Under the pieces are notes generated by a model, which searched no databases, was not told the origin of the DNA, and saw only the letters and a program-made list of their open reading frames with translations. A program made the position numbers and the translations under genes. A stretch of 64,000 nucleotides of DNA. Source: Variovorax sp. UMC13 (GTDB taxonomy: Bacteria; Pseudomonadota; Gammaproteobacteria; Burkholderiales; Burkholderiaceae_C). Position 1 is the stretch's first letter. Every line of letters starts with the position of its first letter. Below, piece after piece: positions 16,843-24,880 of this stretch. The stretch lies in NCBI RefSeq assembly GCF_014170375.1, contig NZ_LZZW01000015.1, positions 62,001 through 126,000 of the forward strand, written 5' to 3'.

Positions 16843-17775
16843 ATGAAACTACTGATCAACCCCAGGACCGTGGTGAATCAAGTGGCCTTGGCCTTGCCCG
16901 AGAGCTGCAGAGGCGACGTGATCATCATCGGCAGCCTCGCAGCTGGCTACCATTTCTTCAGAGAAAATACAGACGACGGCCTGCGCACAAAAGACGTCGA
17001 TTGCATGATAGCGCCACACGCCAAATCGATCGTTGCAGCCCAAAAGGTGACTGAGCAGCTCATTGATTCTGGATGGGGCTTCAGAGACGGTCAAGAGTGG
17101 AGCAAGCCAGGCACCAGTGATCAACCGGTCGAACAGCTGCCTCTGGTCCGCCTGCGTCCTCCCGGCCAGACAGAATGGTTCCTCGAACTGCTCGTTGCGC
17201 CCGCAGAGCTGCCTGACGAGGAGGCGGAGATACCTGGCCGGCGACTCGAGAGGTTCGAAACGAAAAAGGGCAGTTTTGCGCTCTGCAGCTTCGGATTCCT
17301 CGCCGTGACAGAAGTGGATCCCGTCGTAAGTGATCACGGCGTGCGCGTTGCTCGTGCGGAAATGATGGCGTTGGCCAATCTGCTGCACCACCCCGTCATC
17401 GGACCTGCCACGATGTCCGGGCACTTTGCTCAACGAAAGATCAAGCGCTCCAACAAGGATCTGGGCCGGGTCCTGGGCCTTGCGTTTCTCGCAGAACGTG
17501 CTCAGGAGGACTCTACGACAACATGGGCGCAGGCCTGGCAGGCGGCACTGGCAGCCAAGTTTCCTCGTCAAGCGGCGCGACTTCTCGCCCGATCTTGCGA
17601 TGGAATCAAAGCACTTCTAGACAGCCCACAAGCCCTTGAAGAGGCGCTTTTGACGCTGAATCTGGGGCTACTCTACAAGTTCAACCTCGACGATCGAGCA
17701 CTCGCGGCCATTGGTCAACGCTTCATGGAAGATGTCGCGCGACCGGCACGAACTCTTGCGAAATCGATGCAATGA
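16843..17775 (+). CDS. AbiEii/AbiGii-type nucleotidyltransferase toxin
   Basis: A 310-residue protein of the minimal nucleotidyltransferase superfamily. The active-site motif is GS...DVD: IIIGSLAAGYHFF followed by LRTKDVDCMIAP at about residues 25-60, with a further acidic beta strand (EWFLELLVAP) near 107. AbiEii toxins modify tRNA or related substrates with nucleotides and arrest growth, for example on phage infection. The frame runs in from much further upstream, but the start at 16843, one base after the AbiEi-like stop, fits the coupled order. The helical C-terminal half is typical of the family. Confidence 0.78.
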   Translation: MKLLINPRTVVNQVALALPESCRGDVIIIGSLAAGYHFFRENTDDGLRTKDVDCMIAPHAKSIVAAQKVTEQLIDSGWGFRDGQEWSKPGTSDQPVEQLPLVRLRPPGQTEWFLELLVAPAELPDEEAEIPGRRLERFETKKGSFALCSFGFLAVTEVDPVVSDHGVRVARAEMMALANLLHHPVIGPATMSGHFAQRKIKRSNKDLGRVLGLAFLAERAQEDSTTTWAQAWQAALAAKFPRQAARLLARSCDGIKALLDSPQALEEALLTLNLGLLYKFNLDDRALAAIGQRFMEDVARPARTLAKSMQ

Positions 17776-18240
17776 AGGACACGGACGGCTTGGAACCCAT
17801 CGTTCGAATTGCCGGTGTCGTGGCCACACACGGCCAACGAGCGCTGGCGGCCTCTTTGTCCACGCGGTTCGAGACGCAGCAGATCCAGATCTTCGACGAA
17901 AAAGCGAGAACGGTGGAACTCATGAACAAGGCCATCCCGGACGCTCTGGTCACCGGCCATGAAGACCTTATCGGCAGTTTGAAGTTGCCAGATCTCGATG
18001 ATCGCCATGCCTCGCGGCAGCCATCCGGTGCAACGCAAGCGTGGTCGTCACCTTCAACGAGCGGGACTTTCCCGTCGAAGCTCTGTCAACCTTGGGCGTC
18101 GAAGTTCAGCACCCAGACGAGTTCATCGACAACCTCTTCGATCTGGATCAGGCCGCCGTCGTGTCGCAGCGCAGAAGCAGCGCAGCACCCCCCGGAGTCC
18201 CCCCATCGAAGCGGACCGATATCCGAGGATCCTGTTGAAG
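17772..18240 (+). pseudogene. PIN-domain (VapC-like) ribonuclease gene, multiple frameshifts
   Basis: The first frame reads DALVTGHEDLIGSLKLPDLD, then DRHA. Homology to PIN proteins then continues one frame over as LAAAIRCNASVVVTFNERDF, then PVEALSTLGVEVQHPDEFID. A third frame holds PPIEADRYPRILLKQAF. One missing base near 18002 explains the first break (RHVLAAAI expected), and a second lies near 18175. The N-terminal catalytic Asp region (YDACVLYP-like) is not seen. The start overlaps the stop of the AbiEii-like gene, which suggests deletion brought it here. Confidence 0.72.
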
Positions 18241-18469
18241 CAAGCCTTTCAAGGACGGTTCGAGACATGTCCAGGTTCAGATCTGTCCTGTAGCAGCGAG
18301 GATCGAGCCTTTTCGAACGACTCCGCCAAACGCAACGTTCAAGGCGCAGGTTGTTGCGCAGCGTGTCAACGCCGATGAGATCTGCCCCCCAGGTGCGTCA
18401 GAGATCGGCGGAATTCAACATCTCGACTTCACGCTCATCGTCAGTGAAGCAATCTCACGCGCCAAGGCG

Positions 18470-18607
18470 GTGAATGACGCAGACCAGATGATTGTGAAGG
18501 TCGACGGGGTGATGGGCGGAAAGCCCTGTTTCAAGGGGACTCGGCTACCCATCGAAATGGTTTTGTCGTCGCTCGAAAAAGGCGATCTCGGAAGACCTCT
18601 TCGCTGA
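18470..18607 (+). pseudogene. DUF433 antitoxin-like fragment
   Basis: The frame gives MIVKVDGVMGGKPCFKGTRL and then PIEMVLSSLEKGD, the core signature of DUF433 proteins (GxPCFxGTRxPV), before a premature stop. The helix-turn-helix second half is missing. The frame is open for a further 150 bp upstream with no recognisable content. DUF433 proteins are usually antitoxins of PIN-type toxins, so this fragment and the PIN remnant just upstream may once have formed a pair. Confidence 0.6.
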
Positions 18608-18676
18608 AGAATGCTCTCACCAGAGGGCAAGTTCAGGCTGCGCGGTGTGCGCACAGGACCATCCCCAACGAGGGCA

Positions 18677-18711
18677 GCCCGTGCGGCTTGGCGCTGCCAA
18701 GCCGCACGGGC
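18677..18711. repeat. Perfect 15-bp inverted repeat, hairpin
   Basis: GCCCGTGCGGCTTGG and its exact complement flank a 5-base loop. There is no T-run on either side, so it is not a standard Rho-independent terminator. It lies 118 bp past the end of the DUF2244 gene and at the boundary with the toxin-antitoxin debris; it could act as an RNA stability or termination hairpin. Confidence 0.7.
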
Positions 18712-18828
18712 AATGAAATTACTGATCCAGGAGCGCCTGAGTTCATGCTGAACGCCAAGCTGAGCAAACGAGATGCACGCGGAACGCGATGCTCGCGCCG
18801 CGGGCGCCCAAAGGGGGGGCCGCGGGCG

Positions 18829-19365
18829 TCATTGCGCATCGTTCTGGCTGGGGGCCGGCGGCGACGCGTGCCGTTGCCCGCTCCGCGCGATGCTTGCTGC
18901 GAACTCCTCCGCGAAGAGCCGCCGCCGCGCCGGTGTGAGTTGCTTCCCCAAGGGCAGCGAAGCACTGCCGCTGCGCAGTGTCAAGGCGCCTGACCGATCG
19001 CGCTCGAGCCGTACCCAGCAAGCATGAAAGTCGACCTCCCGCTCGCGACCGCCGTGGCTGGTTTCGATGTGGACAGCACCGGCCTCGACACGGATTCGCT
19101 CGCCGTCGTTCGCATGGCGCGCATACACCAGCCCGGCGATGCAGAGCGCGGCCAGCTGACATCCACAGAAGAACATCACGAGCGGATAGCCGGCGACCCA
19201 GAAGCCCGCGCCGACGAGAGCCATGAGCAACGCGAGTGCGCCGATATGCCAGAAGAAGGTGCTTGGCCGCATGGCGCAGTTGCGCGTGAGCTTCCAGGCG
19301 GCAGGCTGCATGGACGTGGGCGTTTCCTGCGCTGTCCGGGACGAGGTGGGTGGCGGAGTCGGCAT
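18829..19365 (-). CDS. DUF2244 membrane protein
   Basis: A 178-residue protein with two adjacent membrane helices at about 45-85 (FFWHIGALALLMALVGAGFW and VMFFCGCQLAALCIAGLVY). A basic cytoplasmic-type domain follows with VHIETSHGG, RLERDRSGALTLRSGSASL and LTPARRRLFAEEF. This is the DUF2244 pattern; such genes commonly sit near cytochrome oxidase genes, and here ctaD lies 0.9 kb away on the other strand. The start ATG 19365 (MPTPPPTSS) has no strong ribosome site; the frame is open further upstream but that part lacks family character. Confidence 0.8.
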   Translation of the reverse strand: MPTPPPTSSRTAQETPTSMQPAAWKLTRNCAMRPSTFFWHIGALALLMALVGAGFWVAGYPLVMFFCGCQLAALCIAGLVYARHANDGERIRVEAGAVHIETSHGGREREVDFHACWVRLERDRSGALTLRSGSASLPLGKQLTPARRRLFAEEFAASIARSGQRHASPPAPSQNDAQ

Positions 19366-19762
19366 AGGCGCGAACAAATCGAGATGGATGGCCGGCCTGG
19401 GCAACCGTTGTGCCCGGGCATGGAAATACCTTCCGGGCCCCGGGCCGAAGACCCGGCGATCTCCAAATTCAGGCGCGATCCCGGCCCGCTGCCTGGCGGC
19501 GACCGTACCGTGACCAGCTTTCCTTGTCCCCATGGTCGGCTCCGCGCGCTCGGGCGCACGGACCGCAGAGTCGTCGCCAGGTCGATCGGGCGCGCGCTGC
19601 AGATCGCGCCAGCGCCCCGGAGAGGCAAGCGCCGAAAACGTGGTTGCGGCAACGCCGGCCGCACGGCACGCCCCGGGTCGCGCGTGGCCAGAGGTGCCAT
19701 GCGCACCACCGGGGAATCCTGACGTGCCGCACCGCGGGCACCACCAGACTCGTCGCGCGCGT
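19366..19762 (-). other. No supported gene
   Basis: Open frames span the stretch on both strands, but none carries a domain, membrane pattern or ribosome site. It probably contains the promoter of the DUF2244 gene. Confidence 0.4.
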
Positions 19763-20059
19763 CTAGGATTGCGCAGGCTTCGAATCGCTGGGTTGGTTGC
19801 GGTCGGAGAACTGCTCCGAGGGCGGACCCAGGCGCCCGCTGTCGCCTCCCTTCGCGTGCGTCGTGCCTCCGGTACGCGCCATGTTGCCTCGGCCCGCGTA
19901 GATTTCGTCATCGTCGAAATTCAATGGCGCCCTGTCTTCTGCGCCGCCACCGCTCACAGTGGCGCCCGGCACCGGGGTGTCTTGGCCATGAGGGCCGATT
20001 GCGTCCAGCGGGCCGGCAACGTCCTGCGGCTCGTCGTCTTGCGGCTTCGCGATTGTCAT
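19763..20059 (-). CDS. Hydrophilic protein of unknown function
   Basis: A 98-residue acidic, Gly-rich and probably disordered protein (MTIAKPQDDEPQDVAGPLDA; central LNFDDDEIYAGRGNMARTGG). A good ribosome site (CAAGGAGC) lies 7 bases before the ATG. The central motif looks conserved, but I do not recognise the family. It is divergently oriented from ctaD, with 217 bp between the starts that should hold both promoters. Confidence 0.7.
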   Translation of the reverse strand: MTIAKPQDDEPQDVAGPLDAIGPHGQDTPVPGATVSGGGAEDRAPLNFDDDEIYAGRGNMARTGGTTHAKGGDSGRLGPPSEQFSDRNQPSDSKPAQS

Positions 20060-20276
20060 GAGGGGCTCCTTGAATGAAAGCCCTGATGTTGACCCACGCA
20101 GCCGCGATGCGCGGCCGCATGCAGCGCATCAGCCTGCCGGACCGCGCCTACGCACCGGTGCGAGGAAGCTTCTACGCAACGCACTGTCGAATGTTGCGCG
20201 CTGACTGTCCCTCGGGCTGCGCTAGCCGGGCACGTCCCTTGCCAAGTCGCTGCACCCTCCAACTGACGGCTGTGCC

Positions 20277-21923
20277 ATGACGACTTACACATCGGACGGA
20301 CGTTCCGTCCCCGACGCCCCCCCGCATGGCGCATCCGCCCATGACGAGCACCACGCGATACCCGCGGGCTGGAGGCGATGGCTGTTCGCCACCAACCACA
20401 AGGACATCGGGAGCCTGTACCTCCTCTTCAGCCTGACGATGCTGATGGCGGGCGGCGTGCTGGCGCTGCTGATCCGGGCGGAGCTTTTCAGGCCCGGGCT
20501 GCAGCTCTTCAATCCCGAGGTGTACAACCAGTTCGTCACCATCCATGGGTTGGTGATGGTGTTCGGCGCGATCATGCCGGCCTTCGTGGGCTTCGCGAAC
20601 TGGATGGTGCCGCTACAGATCGGCGCCTCGGACATGGCGTTCGCGCGCATGAACAATTTCAGTTTCTGGCTGCTTCCGCCAGCGGCCATCTTGCTGATCG
20701 CGCCCTTCTTCATGGACATCGGTTCGGCGGCGTCGGGCTGGACGCTCTACCCGCCTCTGAGCCTGCAGATGGGTCCGGCCATGGACTTCTCGATCTTCGC
20801 CGTGCACATCATGGGCGCCAGCTCGATCATGGGCGCCATCAACATCGTGGTCACCATCCTCAACATGCGTGCGCCGCGCATGACGCTGATGAAGATGCCC
20901 ATGTTCTGCTGGACCTGGCTGATCACCGCCTATCTGCTGATCGCCGTCATGCCCGTTCTGGCGGGCGCTGTGACCATGCTGCTCACCGACCGCCACTTCG
21001 GCACCGCCTTCTTTCAGCCAGCAGGCGGCGGAGATCCGGTGCTGTTTCAGCACATCTTCTGGTTCTTCGGCCATCCCGAGGTCTACATCATGATCCTGCC
21101 GGCCTTCGGAATTATCAGCCAGGTGGTGCCGGCGTTTTCGCGCAAGCGACTGTTCGGCTATGCGTCGATGGTCTACGCCACCGCGTCGATCGCGATCCTC
21201 TCGTTCATTGTCTGGGCGCACCACATGTTCACCACCGGCATGCCGGTGACGGGGCAGCTCTTCTTCATGTACGCGACGATGCTGGTGTCGGTGCCGACGG
21301 CGGTCAAGGTATTCAACTGGGTCGCCACCATGTGGATGGGCTCGATCACCACGGAGACCCCGATGCTGTTCGCGATCGGCTTCATCTTCGTGTTCAGCAT
21401 GGGCGGCTTTACCGGGCTGATCCTGTCGGTCTCGCCGATCGATATCCAGGTCCATGACACGCACTATGTCGTGGCTCACTTCCACTATGTGCTGGTGGCA
21501 GGATCGCTGTTCGCCATGTTCGCCGGCTACTACTACTGGTCACCCAAGTGGACCGGCGTGATGTATCGGGAGCGCCGCGGGCAGATCCACTTCTGGGTCT
21601 CCCTCGTCAGCTTCAACGTCGCGTTTTTCCCGCTGCATTTTCTGGGCCTGGCGGGCATGCCGCGGCGCTACGCAGACTATCCCATGCAGTTCGCGGACTT
21701 CAATGCCGTGGCCAGCGTCGGCGGGTTCGCGTTCGGACTCGCGCAGGCCTATTTCGTCCTGTTCATCGTGCTGCCGGCGCTGCGTGGACGCGGTGAGCCG
21801 GCACCCGCCAAGCCCTGGGAGGGCGCCGAGGGGCTGGAATGGGAGGTCCCCTCGCCTGCGCCTTTCCATACCTTCGAGACCCCGCCTCGCCTCGACCCGA
21901 CCGCCACACGCGTCATTGGCTGA
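20277..21923 (+). CDS. ctaD: Cytochrome c oxidase subunit I, aa3 type (orphan)
   Basis: A 548-residue haem-copper oxidase subunit, the catalytic proton-pumping core that reduces O2 in the inner membrane. Haem and copper ligands are visible: TIHGLVMVFG, GHPEVYI (His-Tyr crosslink site and the D-channel Glu), WAHHMFTTG and HDTHYVVAHFHYVLV. The D-channel entry Asp in GASDMAF and the K-channel Lys in PTAVKVFNW are also present, so it looks like a functional A-family enzyme. Subunits II and III and the assembly factor ctaG are not adjacent or anywhere in the window, which is unusual. A 52-residue membrane protein follows. Confidence 0.95.
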   Translation: MTTYTSDGRSVPDAPPHGASAHDEHHAIPAGWRRWLFATNHKDIGSLYLLFSLTMLMAGGVLALLIRAELFRPGLQLFNPEVYNQFVTIHGLVMVFGAIMPAFVGFANWMVPLQIGASDMAFARMNNFSFWLLPPAAILLIAPFFMDIGSAASGWTLYPPLSLQMGPAMDFSIFAVHIMGASSIMGAINIVVTILNMRAPRMTLMKMPMFCWTWLITAYLLIAVMPVLAGAVTMLLTDRHFGTAFFQPAGGGDPVLFQHIFWFFGHPEVYIMILPAFGIISQVVPAFSRKRLFGYASMVYATASIAILSFIVWAHHMFTTGMPVTGQLFFMYATMLVSVPTAVKVFNWVATMWMGSITTETPMLFAIGFIFVFSMGGFTGLILSVSPIDIQVHDTHYVVAHFHYVLVAGSLFAMFAGYYYWSPKWTGVMYRERRGQIHFWVSLVSFNVAFFPLHFLGLAGMPRRYADYPMQFADFNAVASVGGFAFGLAQAYFVLFIVLPALRGRGEPAPAKPWEGAEGLEWEVPSPAPFHTFETPPRLDPTATRVIG

Positions 21924-21949
21924 GACAGCGAAGCGCCGAGACCGTCGTC

Positions 21950-22108
21950 ATGAACAACGCTGCCTGGCTCCTTGTCGGAGGACTGCTGGGTTGGGGGCTG
22001 AGCTTCGCGCTGGCGTACTGGCGGGAAACTCGCCAGCCGGTGACCCTGCACATCCTGCTTGGCGCCGTCGTTGCCGGCATCGCCCAGTGGGCGGTGCGAG
22101 GGTTCTAG
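21950..22108 (+). CDS. Small two-helix membrane protein next to ctaD
   Basis: A 52-residue protein (MNNAAWLLVGGLLGWGLSFA...) with one N-terminal helix, a WRETRQP turn and a second helix ending AQWAVRGF. It begins 26 bp after ctaD in the same direction and could be an accessory oxidase subunit, like the small subunit IV of bacterial oxidases; that is inference from position and size only. Its stop overlaps the stop of the convergent gene by four bases (CTAG). Confidence 0.6.
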   Translation: MNNAAWLLVGGLLGWGLSFALAYWRETRQPVTLHILLGAVVAGIAQWAVRGF

Positions 22109-23727
22109 ACCCGAGGCCCTTGCGGCGCATGAACGCCGTGCGCGGCGGAGCCGGAGAAACCGCCCCGCTCGGCATGGACCAGCGACTGCGTGGCATGGAG
22201 GCCCTCGGGCGTCCAATGGTGACCTGGAGAAAGTACATCGACCCCGGCTTCGGAGGCTGGCAGCGCATGCGTGCGCAGGCCGAGTGCCGGATTGTGGACC
22301 CCCTTGCGCTTCGAGGCCGGCGTGTGTGTCCGGAGGTCCAGCCTGGCCTGCGAACGAAAGCTTCGCGCGCGCGCGCCGCGCTCGGCAACGCTGGCGTCGA
22401 AGCGCAGCCCATCGGCGCTGTGGTCGCCGCGCAGCCAGTCGAAGATGACCTGCAGCTCGTAGTCGGTAAAGACACCGAACATCTCCGCACGCTCGCCCTG
22501 CAGCAACTGCCAGAAACGCGAGCCGCTCGGATCGGCACCCTTGACGATCCAGCCCTTGGCCTCCAGCGCGCCGAGAAAGGCGCCGACTGGTTCGCCGCCG
22601 CCGAGCCACTCGTTGACCGTGCGCCCGCCGATGCGGCAATAGTCTGAATGCGCCCCGGCGCCGGCGGCGGATTTGGCCGTGAAGATCCGCAGCACCTCGG
22701 CGTCCACATCGAAGGCCTTGATGGCCGCCGTGGTTCCCAGCCCCAGATCGTTGAGCCGATAGCCCGTGCGGACCCGGCGCCAATACCCGGCCGCGTCGCC
22801 ATAGCGCGATGCATTGAGCGCTACCGCGTCGATCGCCTTCTTCGCATGGCCGCTGTCGGTGTTGTCCACGGTCACGTGCAGGGTGAAGTAATACGGGTCG
22901 ATTCCGAGTTCGTCGAGTTCGAAGGCCGTGATGAGCAGGTGCAAGGGCAACTGCTCGTAGCCCAGATTGAAGCCGATCACTTCGGGCAGCATGCGCTGCG
23001 TCACCACGCCCAGGGCCAGCTGGATGGCCCCCTGCTCGAAGTACTCGTCGGGCAGATGGGCACCGCAAGTGAGCCCGTTCGCGTCGAGCAGCTTCTTGTA
23101 CAGGAGCACATGGTTCTTGGTCTCGTCGCCGTTTCCGAGCTCTTCCAGATAGGTCTGCGCCAGTCCGCTCATCCGCGGATCGGCGCGATGCCGCAACGTG
23201 CCATAGAGCCACGACCCGTCGACCAGCTTGGTCGGCGCCACGCTCTGCAGGAAGTTCAAGGCGTGGGCGCGGTTCGAGAAATAGCGCCGCGGCGCCCCCT
23301 CCTTGCGGCTGGCCAGATAGGCCTGGTAGGCGCAGGTGGCCCGACGCGCCGAAGCTTCCATCCAGTCGGACAGGCCCGCAGGCGAGTCCGGGAGATCGTC
23401 GGGCTGCTGCGCCACCCTGTCGATCGCCTGGCCAAGCAGCAACTCCGCACGCCGGCGGGCCGCGTTCTTGTCGGCGCGGGGGTGGAGCAGCGAGTGATAG
23501 ACATCACGGAACAGCGCCTGCGATGCGATCGCCGGGGCCGTGGAGGCCACGGCGGCGAGATAGCGGTCGTCCGAGCAGGCATAGCGCTGGGGGCCCGGCG
23601 TCGGCAAGTTGGCCTGCGCAGGAGCGGACGAAGCGCCGGATGCGACGGCCGAAAGAGGGACTGGCGACGAGGCGTTCGTCCGATCAGGGGGCGAGATAAA
23701 AGGCGTGGGTGAGGTTGCGGCTGTCAT
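22105..23727 (-). CDS. Iron-containing redox enzyme, haem-oxygenase-like fold
   Basis: A 540-residue protein from the ATG at 23727 (MTAATSPTPF). The core carries ELGNGDETKNHVLLYKKLLD, LGIDPYYFTLHVTVDN and SGHAKKAIDAV, which supply the Glu and His pattern of haem-oxygenase-like iron proteins (Pfam Haem_oxygenas_2). Members are non-haem diiron oxidases or oxygenases with varied substrates, so the reaction here is unknown. A GAAGGTGG ribosome site lies 11 bases before the start. An in-frame start at 23808 adds 27 residues but is less likely. The last 130 residues are basic and may be an added domain. Confidence 0.82.
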   Translation of the reverse strand: MTAATSPTPFISPPDRTNASSPVPLSAVASGASSAPAQANLPTPGPQRYACSDDRYLAAVASTAPAIASQALFRDVYHSLLHPRADKNAARRRAELLLGQAIDRVAQQPDDLPDSPAGLSDWMEASARRATCAYQAYLASRKEGAPRRYFSNRAHALNFLQSVAPTKLVDGSWLYGTLRHRADPRMSGLAQTYLEELGNGDETKNHVLLYKKLLDANGLTCGAHLPDEYFEQGAIQLALGVVTQRMLPEVIGFNLGYEQLPLHLLITAFELDELGIDPYYFTLHVTVDNTDSGHAKKAIDAVALNASRYGDAAGYWRRVRTGYRLNDLGLGTTAAIKAFDVDAEVLRIFTAKSAAGAGAHSDYCRIGGRTVNEWLGGGEPVGAFLGALEAKGWIVKGADPSGSRFWQLLQGERAEMFGVFTDYELQVIFDWLRGDHSADGLRFDASVAERGARARSFRSQARLDLRTHTPASKRKGVHNPALGLRTHALPASEAGVDVLSPGHHWTPEGLHATQSLVHAERGGFSGSAAHGVHAPQGPRV

Positions 23728-23865
23728 GCACCAAGAATCCACCTTCTGGACTTGGCCGGCTTCAGGATTCGGACCCTCTGCCTGTGGGACAGCGTGCCGG
23801 CGCGCCATGGGTCGCTGTACGACAGCCCCAATTGCGGCACGCCGGAAAACACCTTGCCCCCGGCG

Positions 23866-24843
23866 TCAGACTGTGCCGCGCAGCGCCGGCAGCACCTGCG
23901 CGCCGAACACGTCGATGAAGCCCTCCTGGTCGCGGCCCACCTGGTGCAGGTCGATGGCCTCGACGCCGAGTGCGGCACAAGCCTGTAGATGTGCGACGTG
24001 GGCCTGCGGATCGCTCGAGACGAAGACATGCGACTGCATCGCTTCGGCCGTCAGATGACGGGTGGCCGCATCGAAATCCTCCGGCTGGCGCAGCTCGGTG
24101 TTCGCGTCGCCTGGCGCCGCATTGAAGCGCCAGTTTTCATGCGCCTGCTGCAGCGCTTCGGCTTCCGACGGCGCCCAGCTCAGATCGACCTTGAGGAAGA
24201 CGGGTTTGCCGCTGCCCCCGCCGCGCCGGAATGCGGCGATGGTGCTGCGCAGCGCTTCGACGTCACGCCCGACCGTCAGCAAGCCGTCGGCCCAGCCGCC
24301 CAGCCATTGAGCAGTGTCGGCACTGGTGGCAGCCCCGACCAGAAGCGGCGGCGTGGCCGGACGGCACCACAGCCGCGCGTCGCGCAGCATCGGGGGCCCT
24401 TCGGTCGTCACCCGTTCTCCGGCGAACAGGGCCTTGATGGCCATCGCGGCATTGAAGAGCCGCTGGTTGCGTCCGGCCTTCGGCGGCCATTCGGGGCCGG
24501 CCACGGCCTCGTTCACCGCTTCTCCGCTGCCCAGCGCCACCCACGGCAGGCGGCCGGGAAACATCGCGGCCAGCGTGGCGATGGCCTGCGCCAGCACCAC
24601 CGGCTGGTAGCGCCACCCGCCCGGTACGGTGACCGTGCCGAAGTGCAGGCGTTCGGTCGCCTGCATCGCGGCCCCAAGCCATGACCAGGTGAAGGCGGAT
24701 TCGCCTTGCGTGGGCGACCAAGGCTGCAGGTGGTCGGAACTGAAGGCGCCGTCGAAGCCGGCCTGTTCGGCGCGCTGCACCCAGCCCAACAGCGCTCGCG
24801 GCGGGAACTGCTCCTGTGAAACGTGATAGCTGTAGACCGTCAT
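23866..24843 (-). CDS. LLM-class flavin-dependent oxidoreductase
   Basis: A 325-residue TIM-barrel protein of the luciferase-like monooxygenase superfamily. It starts MTVYSYHVSQEQFPPRALLG and has AEQAGFDGAFSSDHLQPW, FGTVTVPGGWRYQPVVLAQA and ATLAAMFPGRLPWVALGSGE, matching LLM proteins of the F420/FMN-binding glucose-6-phosphate-dehydrogenase-like branch (TIGR03885 type). It probably binds FMN. It runs in the same direction as the thioredoxin-reductase-like gene 37 bp upstream, so electrons may pass from that reductase to this enzyme; this is inferred from context. Confidence 0.88.
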   Translation of the reverse strand: MTVYSYHVSQEQFPPRALLGWVQRAEQAGFDGAFSSDHLQPWSPTQGESAFTWSWLGAAMQATERLHFGTVTVPGGWRYQPVVLAQAIATLAAMFPGRLPWVALGSGEAVNEAVAGPEWPPKAGRNQRLFNAAMAIKALFAGERVTTEGPPMLRDARLWCRPATPPLLVGAATSADTAQWLGGWADGLLTVGRDVEALRSTIAAFRRGGGSGKPVFLKVDLSWAPSEAEALQQAHENWRFNAAPGDANTELRQPEDFDAATRHLTAEAMQSHVFVSSDPQAHVAHLQACAALGVEAIDLHQVGRDQEGFIDVFGAQVLPALRGTV

Positions 24844-24880
24844 GCCAGCGCGCTGGCAAGGCGCATGCCGCCCGCTCGCT

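Noticed and set aside
21749..23212. 487-residue minus-strand frame across the ctaD end
   Set aside because: Overlaps ctaD and the iron-containing enzyme in a non-homologous frame.
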